In this document: piece by piece, positions 1 through 7,802 of the stretch | How the letters are laid out: every line of letters starts with the position of its first letter | How positions within the stretch are numbered: position 1 is the stretch's first letter | From: JBAYOE01 sp050950065 | Lineage (GTDB): Bacteria; Spirochaetota; Spirochaetia; Sphaerochaetales; Sphaerochaetaceae | Length of the DNA: 64,000 nucleotides | Reading direction: 5' to 3' | Assembly (NCBI GenBank): GCA_050950065.1 | Contig: JBMNGX010000002.1 | Location: 62,001 to 126,000, forward strand | Notes under the pieces: generated by a model | Databases searched by the model: none | What the model saw: only the letters and a program-made list of their open reading frames with translations | What the model was told of the DNA's origin: nothing | Position numbers and translations under genes: made by a program

Positions 1-219
1 GCACTTTATATGCACTGTCTTCCAGCTGATATAAGCAAAGTAAGTTGTGATGAGGGTGAGGTAGTGCCTTCAGTATTTAATCGTTACAGAGTAGATATGT
101 ACAAAGAGGCCTCTTATAAGCCTTACGTTATTGCTGCAATGATGTTCTTATCAAAATTTAAAAACCCAACTGAGAAACTTCATGAGATTTTACAAAGAGA
201 TAGTAAAAGGGTGAGGTAA
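1..219 (+). CDS. ygeW: YgeW-like knotted carbamoyltransferase, C-terminal fragment
   Basis: The reading frame is open from base 1, so the gene begins outside the window; only about the last 72 residues are present. The first residues contain the HCLP motif (MHCLPAD), which in aspartate/ornithine carbamoyltransferases contacts carbamoyl phosphate. The stretch after it (EGEV, a VFxxYRV segment, YKEASYKPYVIAAMM) fits the YgeW branch, usually found in purine-catabolic clusters, better than anabolic OTC, whose tail after HCLP differs. The substrate of YgeW enzymes is not firmly established. A strong terminator follows, and adenine deaminase and a purine permease come next, which suits a purine-nitrogen role. 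Ordinary OTC cannot be fully excluded from the tail alone. Confidence 0.7.
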   Translation, partial: ALYMHCLPADISKVSCDEGEVVPSVFNRYRVDMYKEASYKPYVIAAMMFLSKFKNPTEKLHEILQRDSKRVR

Positions 220-242
220 TTCAACTTCACGAAAATATTTTT

Positions 243-270
243 CCCGACGGTGAAAACTGTCGGGGTTTTT
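243..270 (+). terminator. Rho-independent terminator after ygeW fragment
   Basis: A 6-bp GC-rich stem (CCCGAC at 243-248 with GTCGGG at 259-264, a 10-base loop) is followed by a run of T. It lies 24 bases after the carbamoyltransferase stop, so ade is probably transcribed separately. Confidence 0.85.
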
Positions 271-315
271 ATTTGTAGGTTGAGCTTAGAGGTGTTATCT
301 TAAAAAGAGGAGGAG

Positions 316-2043
316 ATGATGATTAATAGCAAACAGATAAAAAAACTTATTAAAGTTGCTAGTGGTCGCATTGAAGCCGACTTAGTAATTAGAAATGGTA
401 AAGTTGTAGATATCTTCAATAAACGAATAGTTTCTGGTGATATTGCAATAGTTGATGGAGTGATTGCTGGAATTGGCAACTATGAAGCAAAAGAGATCTA
501 CGATGCAAAAGGGGCCTACGTCTCTAGTGGCTTTATTGATGCCCATGTACATATCGAATCCTCTTTAGTAGATCCTGCCTCTTTTTCTAAACTTTTAGTT
601 CCCCATGGGACAACTACAGCAATAGTTGACCCGCATGAAATATGTAACGTAGCTGGCTTAGATGGTTTTGATTACATGTTGGAAAACTCAGCAAACCTCC
701 CTCTCTCTATTTTTGTAATGTTTCCATCATGCGTACCTTCCACTGTCTTTGAACATGCAGGAGCGATTTTAGATGCCTCAAAGGTTGCCCAAAGAATTGA
801 TCGAGATAGAGTATTAGGATTGGGTGAGATGATGGATATGGTGGGAACTATTGAAGCTCAAGATCACATAGTGGATAAACTCCTTGTTGCCCACAATGCC
901 AACAAAATGATAGATGGACACGGTCCAATGTTAAAAGATTTGGAGTTAAATGCTTTTGCTGCAGCAGGCATCAAAACAGATCACGAGTGTACAACAGCTG
1001 AAGAACTTACCGATCGTCTTCAAAGGGGAATGTATGTGATGCTGCGTGAAGGTTCAGCAACTCAAGATTTAAGAAAACTCCTTCCTGCAGTGACTAAAGA
1101 AAATAGTCGTTACTGCCTATTTTGTACCGATGATCGCCAACCTTTTTCCATCCTAGAAGAGGGACACATTGATAATCATTTAAGAATTGCAGTACAGGAG
1201 GGCTTAGATCCTCTTGAGGCTCTTAGGATGGCTACTATAAATGCTGCAGAGTGTTACTCATTAAATGATCGAGGAGCAATTGCCCCAGGAAGAAGGGCAG
1301 ATCTAGTTATTTTAGAAGATTTAAAGAATTTTAAAGTTCTTAAAGTTTTCACTGGTGGAAAAGAGTACAAAGAAGAGAGTTTAAGTAAAGAGGCTCCAAT
1401 TAGTAAATCGGTGTTATCAAAGGTTAATATTGGCTCTTACTCAGCTGATAAACTTAAATTGAAACTAAACTCAACCGATGTAAAAGTTATCGGAATTCAA
1501 AAAGGCTCTTTAATTACCACTAAAGAAAGAGCCACAGTTAAAGTGGACAAAGATGGTTATTATGAAAATGACCCTGATGTAGATATTGTAAAGTTGGCTG
1601 TTTTAGAGCGCCACAGAGCGACAGGTAATGTTGGATTGGCTTTGTTAAGAGGCCTTAATCTTAACAATGGAGCAGTAGCTACTACAATCGCCCACGATTC
1701 ACACAATGTGATTGTAGCAGGGGATAACGATGTTGACATCGATGTTGCCATTAAAGAGTTAAAAAGACTTGGTGGAGGCCTTTTGATTGTCCAAAATGGA
1801 AAGGTCCTTGAAGCATTAGAACTTCCTATTGGAGGCCTTATGACTAACAAAGGGGGCCTTTATGTTAAAGATAAATTAGAAGCTTTACATAAAGTAGCTA
1901 TAGAGAAGTTGGGAATGGATAGCGACGGAGATCCTTTTACCACCTTAAGCTTTATGGCTTTGCCAGTTATACCCTCATTAAAAGTTACCGATATGGGATT
2001 GTTTGATGTAGAGAAAAATGAGTTTGTCTCTATAGAGAACTAA
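316..2043 (+). CDS. ade: Adenine deaminase
   Basis: Converts adenine to hypoxanthine and ammonia in the cytoplasm (purine salvage/catabolism). The 575-residue length is normal for Ade of the amidohydrolase superfamily. The metal-binding DAHVH motif is at residues 75-79, followed by the family's ESS and PHG stretches, the VDPHE segment, a GEMMD segment near 170, and C-terminal GGGL and MALPVIPSLK blocks. A purine-rich AGAGGAGGAG stands just before the tandem ATG codons at 316 and 319; either could start. The gene is flanked by terminators and is likely monocistronic. Convergent with it is a hypoxanthine/guanine-type permease, so the two plausibly handle purine uptake and deamination together. 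Confidence 0.95.
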   Translation: MMINSKQIKKLIKVASGRIEADLVIRNGKVVDIFNKRIVSGDIAIVDGVIAGIGNYEAKEIYDAKGAYVSSGFIDAHVHIESSLVDPASFSKLLVPHGTTTAIVDPHEICNVAGLDGFDYMLENSANLPLSIFVMFPSCVPSTVFEHAGAILDASKVAQRIDRDRVLGLGEMMDMVGTIEAQDHIVDKLLVAHNANKMIDGHGPMLKDLELNAFAAAGIKTDHECTTAEELTDRLQRGMYVMLREGSATQDLRKLLPAVTKENSRYCLFCTDDRQPFSILEEGHIDNHLRIAVQEGLDPLEALRMATINAAECYSLNDRGAIAPGRRADLVILEDLKNFKVLKVFTGGKEYKEESLSKEAPISKSVLSKVNIGSYSADKLKLKLNSTDVKVIGIQKGSLITTKERATVKVDKDGYYENDPDVDIVKLAVLERHRATGNVGLALLRGLNLNNGAVATTIAHDSHNVIVAGDNDVDIDVAIKELKRLGGGLLIVQNGKVLEALELPIGGLMTNKGGLYVKDKLEALHKVAIEKLGMDSDGDPFTTLSFMALPVIPSLKVTDMGLFDVEKNEFVSIEN

Positions 2044-2048
2044 AAGAT

Positions 2049-2077
2049 AAAGGGCCGTGCAAAACGGCCCTTTATTT
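2049..2077. terminator. Bidirectional terminator between ade and permease
   Basis: A perfect stem (AAAGGGCCGT at 2049-2058 with ACGGCCCTTT at 2064-2073, loop of 5) has T-rich flanks on both strands. It sits between the convergent ade and permease genes and can serve both. Confidence 0.85.
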
Positions 2078-2093
2078 TCAGCAATTGGTTTTA

Positions 2094-3380
2094 TTAACCA
2101 ACAAATAACTTGATGAACAATAATACTGCTACAACAATAGTTGGGATAGTGATCTCTTTGTAACGACCACTGAAAAGTTTAATTAAGACCCAGCTTAAAA
2201 CACCATACATAATTCCGTTTGAAATTGAGTATGAGGTAACCATAAATAAAATGGTTAAGAATGCTGGAATAGCCTCTGTGGGCTCTTCAAATTCGATCTC
2301 TTTAACTGGACCAATCATAAAGAGTCCAACTAATACCAATGCTGGGGCAGTTGCTGCACCAGGAACTGCAATAAATAGTGGTGATAAGAAAAGTGAAATT
2401 AAGAAAAGAATTGCAACAACTAAAGATGTTAGAGCCTGTTTTTCCACCTTCAACGACACCAGCAGAAGACTCAACATAAGTAGTTACTGTTGAGGTTCCA
2501 AGCATAGCTCCAACTGTGGTTCCAATTGCATCGGCGAAGAAAGCCTCTTTTACTCTTGGAATAGAGCCATCAGGGTCTAAGGATTTCAGCCTTAGTAGCA
2601 CACCCAATTAAAGTTCCAACAGTATCAAAAATGTCAACAAATAAGAAAGTGAAACAGATGATAATCATATCAACTGTGAAAGATATCTTTAAATGAGAAT
2701 TGCATGAAAGTTGGCTTTAATGAAGGGGGTAACCAGCTTCCGCCTGCCCAAGTTGTAACACCAAAAGGAATTCCAACAAGTGTTGTTAAAACAATACCAA
2801 CTAAAAGAGCACCACGAACTTTGTAAGCTAGAAGAATACTTGTGATAACAATACCTAAAATAGCTACTAAAGCTGTTCCATGTGTAATGTCACCAAGCTC
2901 TACCAAAGTTGCACCTCCAACAATGATGCCGGAGTTTTGTAGACCAATGAAGGCGATGAACAATCCTATTCCAACACTAATTGCTTTTTTAATGTTGAGT
3001 GGAATCGAGTCAACAATAGCTTCTCTAATGTTAAATGCTGTCAACGCGATGAAGATAATTCCTTCAATAAAAACAGCAGCTAAAGCTTGTTGCCAACTAT
3101 AACCCATTGAGATTACAACAGCATAGGCAAAGAATGCGTTAAGACCCATACCGGGTGCTAATGCAAATGGGAGGTTTGCCAAAAATGCCATTACCAGCGT
3201 TGCAATTGCAGCTGAGAGTGCGGTAGCGGTGAACACTGCCCCAAAATCCATCCCTGCATCTGATAGAATAAGGGGGTTAACGATGAGAATATAGGCCATC
3301 GTTAGGAACGTTGTTACACCAGCTAATGCCTCGGTCCGGACGTTAGTTTTGTGTTCGGAGAGTTTAAATAGCTTTTCCAT
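2094..3380 (-). pseudogene. NCS2/AzgA-type purine permease, broken by three +1 frameshifts
   Basis: Proton-coupled hypoxanthine/guanine/adenine-type uptake permease of the inner membrane. Joining three reading frames gives about 427 residues, the normal family size. The N-terminal 230 residues (3380 to about 2680) hold the first transmembrane segments. The second piece contains the FLFVDIFDTVGTLIG signature. The third has the TSTVTTYVESSAGVVEGG block. The last returns to the first frame (2477 to 2094) and ends the protein. Shifts occur near 2678, 2581-2582 and 2431-2437, each needing loss of one base; because they sum to three, the original frame is restored. Everything between the shifts stays family-like, so the event is recent or a sequence error. 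The start at 3380 has an AAGGAG ribosome site. Confidence 0.85.
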
Positions 3381-3397
3381 TGAATAACTCCTTTTTA

Positions 3398-3434
3398 GGT
3401 ATTCTTCTATGTCTCCATTTTATCTGGAGATACC
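3398..3434 (-). promoter_or_regulatory. Hairpin in the leader of the purine permease
   Basis: In the permease 5' leader, TCTCCA (3430-3425) pairs with TGGAGA (3417-3412) around a 7-base loop. GGTA (3434-3431) can pair with TACC (3401-3398), leaving a one-sided 10-base bulge. The element ends just upstream of the AAAAAGGAG ribosome site, so it could affect translation. It does not match the three-way-junction purine riboswitch. The function is a guess. Confidence 0.3.
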
Positions 3435-3507
3435 CCATTTGTACAGGAATTTGTCACTTATAACAACCCGAAAACCTGCAAATTTGAGCTATCCTGAGGA
3501 AATTTTT

Positions 3508-4286
3508 TTAAAAAGAGGGGACAACAACAATTTCCCCATTATATATCAGAGACTCCATTGGGCAGTTGTACAATTTTGTCAATAATTGTGACGTTAAAGC
3601 CTCTTTTGTTTCACCAGCAAACAACAGCTTACCTTTATTAATCATCACAACATCAGTAGCACACCTGGCACTAACCATTGGATCGTGGGTAGTAAAAAAG
3701 AGCGTTATCCCCTTTTTAGAGAGCTCTTTTAAAATCTTTATAACTACTGGCTGTATTAGCAGGATCTAAGCTACTTGTTGGTTCATCTAAAAGTAAAACT
3801 TTAGGATTTTGAGCTAAAGAGCGAGCTAGTAAAACTAGCTGTTGTTCTCCTCCACTTAAGTTGGTTATCTCTCGATTTGCAAGTTTTGTAATACCAACAC
3901 TCTCCATTGCTTCATAGGCTATATCTAAATCTTTAGTTGTTGGACTCTCTAAAGCTTTTAAGTGAGAAAAACGACCCAAAAGAATATATTCAGTCACACT
4001 AAAAGCGAATCTAAAAGTTTCACTTTGGGGCACCAATGCTACTAATTGTCCCAACTCTTTTTGGTTATAAGAAGATAGTGGTTTATCTAAGAGGGTTATC
4101 AAACCACTTGTTGGTTTTAACCACTTAAGTAGAAGATTCATTAAAGTGGACTTTCCAGAACCATTGGGTCCCAAAAGGGTTGTGATACTTCCCTCTTTTA
4201 TTGTTAAGTTAAAACTCTCTAATCTTAAAATCACCTTGGTGTTGGTAAGAGAAATCTATTGAATCTAGTTTGTAAATATCGCTCAT
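3508..4286 (-). pseudogene. Iron-siderophore ABC transporter ATPase, broken by two +1 frameshifts
   Basis: ATP-binding subunit of a FecCD-type importer. Pieced together it is 258 residues, the standard FhuC/FepC length. It has Walker A (GPNGSGKST), a Q-loop (VPQSE), the LSGGEQQ signature, Walker B (LLLDEP), and an H-loop (FTTHDP) that lies in a different frame from the rest. The start ATG at 4286 overlaps the upstream permease stop by four bases (ATGA). The first shift, within 4221-4230, moves residues MSDIYKLDSIDFSY out of frame with the ATPase core; the second, near 3748-3752, lies just after the D-loop. Each is repaired by deleting one base. The intact partners upstream argue for either a very recent lesion or a sequence error. 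Confidence 0.85.
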
Positions 4287-5263
4287 ACTTTCACCCTAAA
4301 AGTTCCCTTAGATAAAATTACAATGAAGACAAAGGAGCCAAATAAAGAAGTTACCACCCCTAAAGGAATCTCTGTTGGCAACAAAGAGCGAGCTAAAGTG
4401 TCACTAGCTAATAAGAACATTGAGCCAAAAAGCATTGTTCCAGGAAGAGCATACTTTCCATCAGAGCCAAAAATAGCTCGTCCTAAGTGGGGAACTATTA
4501 AACCAACCCATCCAACAAGACCACTAACTGAGATAAAAGATGTTGTTGCAATTGTAGAGACGATTAGTAAAAGAGTTTTATCTCTTTTAACATTAACTCC
4601 CATTGAGTGGGCAGTTTTATCATCTAGTGAAAGGAGATTCACTCTCCACCTGAATAAATAAAGCAAAACTAAAGCTAATCCAATGGGGGGAAAAACAGTT
4701 AACAAAGTTTGCCAACTGCTGTTGTATAACCCTCCCATTAGCCAAAAAGTAATATCTTGTAACTTTGAAGAGGGGGAGGAGGCTAACTTAATTAGTGATA
4801 GTGCTGCTGAAAATATTGAACTAACAGCAATCCCTGCTAAGACCAACCTTAAAATGGAGCCCCCAAATTTAAATTTACGAGATAATGAGTAAGACATAAA
4901 AAGCCCTATAAGGCCAAATAAAGAGGCGCTAAGTTGAACTAAGTAGGAGGAGTAGGGAAGTAAGAATATTGCTAAAGCTGCCCCAAAAGCAGAACCTTGA
5001 GAAACTCCTAAAAATCCTGGTTCTACTAATGGGTTTCCAAAAATCATCTGAAATACATAGCCACTAGTAGCTAAAGCAGCACCCCCCAATACAGCTAAAA
5101 TTACCCTAGGAAGTCTAACACTTAATAGTACAGTTGTTGAAAGATTATCAGATAAAAGTTTTGTTAATAGTGTGTAGCCACTAGCAGGATAGCGTCCTAA
5201 AGTTAGTGCGAAATAGAAAAGGATAAATAGTATCCCCAAAGATAGGGCTAGTTTTTTTATCAT
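4283..5263 (-). CDS. Iron-siderophore ABC transporter permease (FecCD family)
   Basis: Inner-membrane subunit of a class II importer for ferric siderophore, heme or cobalamin; 326 residues, normal for FecCD. Very hydrophobic throughout, with about 9-10 predicted membrane segments. Family landmarks are LPRVILAVLGGAALATSG near residue 50, the NPLVEPGFLGVSQGSAFGAA stretch near 80, and the GLVGWVGLIVPHLGR coupling helix near 255. The start ATG overlaps the stop of the upstream binding-protein gene by four bases, and its own stop overlaps the ATPase start in the same way, so the three genes are translationally coupled. The exact substrate cannot be read from the sequence. Confidence 0.92.
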   Translation of the reverse strand: MIKKLALSLGILFILFYFALTLGRYPASGYTLLTKLLSDNLSTTVLLSVRLPRVILAVLGGAALATSGYVFQMIFGNPLVEPGFLGVSQGSAFGAALAIFLLPYSSYLVQLSASLFGLIGLFMSYSLSRKFKFGGSILRLVLAGIAVSSIFSAALSLIKLASSPSSKLQDITFWLMGGLYNSSWQTLLTVFPPIGLALVLLYLFRWRVNLLSLDDKTAHSMGVNVKRDKTLLLIVSTIATTSFISVSGLVGWVGLIVPHLGRAIFGSDGKYALPGTMLFGSMFLLASDTLARSLLPTEIPLGVVTSLFGSFVFIVILSKGTFRVKV

Positions 5264-6363
5264 ATGGTTATGTAGTTGTTGTAAGCTGCAACGAGTGTAT
5301 CTAAAATTTCTTGATCAGTGATGTTGTAAAAGTCTTTATAAAAAGAGCGAATCTCTTTTTCCATATCAAAATCTTCAAACAAGTTGGGATGTAATGTTGC
5401 TGCTAACCATTGTAATGCTAAAATCCATCTACTGTCAGATTGAAAATAGTTAGTGTAATCAGCTGCAACAGGTAGTATTTTATGTGTTCTGTAAGATTTT
5501 AAGTAAAGGTATTTGGCATCTGTGTAGATTGCTTTTAAAAATGGGTCAACTTTAGAGCGGTAGTTAATTAAGAAAAAGTAATCTGGATCCCATTGAGCAA
5601 TTTGTTCAAAAGAGATTTTTGACCATCCACTTAAAGTAACATTGTTATCCAGCCAAACTGGAATTCCTCCCCCTTTTTCAACTAACATCGATTGTATCCA
5701 CCCTTTTGGGGGGACACTAAAAGAGTTAGTTCCATCACTAGAGGCTACTTGGGTCATTAAAACTGTTGGTTTATCACTTTCACTTAGTGTAGAAATTTTC
5801 TCAGTAACCTTTTTCTCCCGTTCATCAAACTTCTTTATAACATCTAAAGCAGTTTCTTGATCATTTAACAATTTTCCCAGTTCTACTATTTCACTTTTCC
5901 AAGCATCGCTAGTCTCTAAGTCCATTATGAACAGTGGAATTCCAAAAGGCTCTAACAATTTACCAATAGAGTCGTAATTACTGCTTTTAGTAATAATTAA
6001 ATCGGGTTTTAAAGCTATTATCTCTTCAGCACTAACTTGTTGCCCCAATCTTTTAGTTGACTCTAAGTCATCAATGATTAGAGTGAAAAAGTCTCCTAAA
6101 CCTTGATCGGTGGTGGCTAAAAAGATCTCTTTTTCATAAACAGAGGGAAATAGGTACAAAGCATCTGCTGGCATAATAGCAGCTCTTCCAACAACTAAGA
6201 TTCTTTGAGGCTCTTTAGTTAAAGTAACCTCTCGGTTTAATGCATCAGTTGCAACTCTAATATCGTCAGCAGAAGTTGTTTCTTTGTAGCCTGCTGAAAA
6301 TAGCAAAGTTGCACTAAAAATGGTAAATAATAGGAAAATTAGGGAAGATTTTTTATTGAACAT
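5260..6363 (-). CDS. Periplasmic substrate-binding protein of iron-type ABC importer
   Basis: Binds the iron-siderophore, heme or cobalamin-like ligand and delivers it to the FecCD permease. The start is set at ATG 6363 because AAGGAG lies seven bases upstream and a signal peptide begins there (MFNKKSS, hydrophobic core, then FSAG); a longer frame begins at 6444 but would bury the signal. No lipobox cysteine is visible, so the protein looks soluble and periplasmic rather than a lipoprotein, 367 residues. The class III binding-protein layout is present: RILVVG early, GLGDFF, LKPDLIITKSS near residue 120, and a long linker helix before the second lobe. First gene of the importer operon. Confidence 0.88.
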   Translation of the reverse strand: MFNKKSSLIFLLFTIFSATLLFSAGYKETTSADDIRVATDALNREVTLTKEPQRILVVGRAAIMPADALYLFPSVYEKEIFLATTDQGLGDFFTLIIDDLESTKRLGQQVSAEEIIALKPDLIITKSSNYDSIGKLLEPFGIPLFIMDLETSDAWKSEIVELGKLLNDQETALDVIKKFDEREKKVTEKISTLSESDKPTVLMTQVASSDGTNSFSVPPKGWIQSMLVEKGGGIPVWLDNNVTLSGWSKISFEQIAQWDPDYFFLINYRSKVDPFLKAIYTDAKYLYLKSYRTHKILPVAADYTNYFQSDSRWILALQWLAATLHPNLFEDFDMEKEIRSFYKDFYNITDQEILDTLVAAYNNYITI

Positions 6364-6383
6364 AGAAAACTCCTTGATACAAA

Positions 6384-6413
6384 ATTTTACCATTGTATTA
6401 TTGAAAATACAAT
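6384..6413 (-). promoter_or_regulatory. Promoter with palindromic operator for the iron importer
   Basis: Reading on the minus strand, TTGTAT (6412-6407) and TAAAAT (6389-6384) are spaced by 17 bases. A perfect 8-6-8 palindrome, ATTGTATT/AATACAAT (6392-6399 and 6406-6413), covers the -35 box and part of the spacer. That position suits a metal-dependent repressor of the Fur or DtxR type, as expected for iron uptake. The regulator itself is not in the window. Confidence 0.55.
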
Positions 6414-6435
6414 CGTAAAGTAAAGTTTCCTTCCC

Positions 6436-6464
6436 TTGCATCACATCCTCTTTAAGGGTAATCT
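6436..6464 (+). promoter_or_regulatory. Sigma-70 promoter for the proAB operon
   Basis: TTGCAT (6436-6441) and TAATCT (6459-6464) are separated by 17 bases and end 30 bases before the proA start codon. The divergent iron-importer promoter lies directly alongside. Confidence 0.5.
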
Positions 6465-6494
6465 AAGGTAAATCTCTGACAAGTGAGGTTCACA

Positions 6495-7799
6495 ATGAAT
6501 AGTGATCGTTTTACCAATTTAAAGAGGTATCAACGTATTCTAGCCTCTTCATCTAAAGAGGTTAGAGATAGGATGTTAATTACAGTTGCCAATGAACTTG
6601 AAGCCAATCTATCAAAGATTGAGAAGGCAAATAATTTAGATATTGAAGAGGCTAAAAAGGCAAACGTTGCCCAACCTCTGATCAAACGCCTGTTGTTTGA
6701 TGAAAATAAGCTAAAAGGGGTGTGTGAAGGTATTAGACAAGTAGCCACCTTAAAAGATCCCATTGGAATAGTAAGAGAACGACGATTGTTGGATGAAGGT
6801 CTTTTACTCGAAAGGGTGGGAGTTCCCATTGGGGTCATTGGGATGATTTTTGAATCACGACCCGATGCTCTAGTGCAAATTATCTCATTAGCACTGAAAA
6901 GTGGCAATGGAATAATTTTAAAAGGAGGCAAAGAGGCTTTAAATACCAACATAGCTTTAGTCGAAATTATTAAAGATTCTTTAGAAGACTTTGATGCTAA
7001 AGGAAATTGGATAGTCCACTTAACAAGTAGAGAAGAGGTTGGTGAGATTTTAGAACTTGATGAGATCGTTGATCTATTAATACCTCGGGGTTCTAATGAG
7101 TTTGTCCGCTACATCATGGATAACACTAAAATACCAGTATTAGGACATGCAGATGGAATATGTTCTCTTTATGTTGATAAAGAGGCCTCTATAGAGATGG
7201 CAGTAAAAGTTGCAGTTGATTCAAAGTGCCAATATCCAGCAGTGTGTAATGCCATTGAAACACTCTTAGTACACAAAGATATTGCTCCAACATTCTTACC
7301 AAAGTTTAAAGAGGGCGTTGTTCCTTACAACGTAGTTATCTATGGAGATGAGGAGACTTTGAAAATCATTGATGGTAAAAAAGCAACTGAATCAAATTGG
7401 GCAACTGAATATTTAGATTACGAAATAGCAATTCGAGTTGTTGATTCAGTAGATCAAGCAATTGAACACATTGCCACTTACAACTCAGGTCACACCGATG
7501 CAATAGTTACCACCAATGAAGAGGTAGCAAAAAGGTTTTTAACAGAAGTTGACTCAGCAGATGTTTTTTGGAATGCTAGTACCCGATTTGCAGATGGATT
7601 TAGGTTTGGCTTAGGTGCTGAAGTTGGTATAAGTACCCAAAAGATTCACGCACGAGGACCAGTTGGTTTAAATGGACTAATTACAGATAAATGGCTAATT
7701 AAAGGATCTGGTCAAATAGTAGACTCATACGAAAAAGGTGTGAGTACTTACAAGCACAAAGATTTAGACTTAGAAGGCGATTCAATACTAGAAGGGTAA
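6495..7799 (+). CDS. proA: Glutamate-5-semialdehyde dehydrogenase (gamma-glutamyl phosphate reductase)
   Basis: Second step of proline synthesis: NADPH reduction of gamma-glutamyl phosphate to the semialdehyde. Of the aldehyde-dehydrogenase fold; the catalytic cysteine lies in the KCQYPAVCNAIE segment near residue 250, and family blocks GMIFESRPDA, LKGGKEA, IPRGSNEFV and LGAEVGISTQKIHARGPVGL are intact. ATG 6495 is preferred over the GTG at 6483, since that GTGAGGT is itself the ribosome site. The result is 434 residues, close to the usual 415-430. It comes before proB with a three-base gap, the reverse of the common proBA order. proC is in another operon at 13.3 kb, so the glutamate route to proline is complete in this window. 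Confidence 0.96.
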   Translation: MNSDRFTNLKRYQRILASSSKEVRDRMLITVANELEANLSKIEKANNLDIEEAKKANVAQPLIKRLLFDENKLKGVCEGIRQVATLKDPIGIVRERRLLDEGLLLERVGVPIGVIGMIFESRPDALVQIISLALKSGNGIILKGGKEALNTNIALVEIIKDSLEDFDAKGNWIVHLTSREEVGEILELDEIVDLLIPRGSNEFVRYIMDNTKIPVLGHADGICSLYVDKEASIEMAVKVAVDSKCQYPAVCNAIETLLVHKDIAPTFLPKFKEGVVPYNVVIYGDEETLKIIDGKKATESNWATEYLDYEIAIRVVDSVDQAIEHIATYNSGHTDAIVTTNEEVAKRFLTEVDSADVFWNASTRFADGFRFGLGAEVGISTQKIHARGPVGLNGLITDKWLIKGSGQIVDSYEKGVSTYKHKDLDLEGDSILEG

Positions 7800-7802
7800 A
7801 AA

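Noticed and set aside
1560..1850. Antisense ORFs inside ade, pfp, lon and ackA
   Set aside because: They lie opposite strongly conserved genes, have no ribosome site, and their composition is that of reverse-complemented coding sequence.
3381..3507. Purine riboswitch upstream of the permease
   Set aside because: The three-way junction and conserved loop bases are absent; only a simple hairpin is present.
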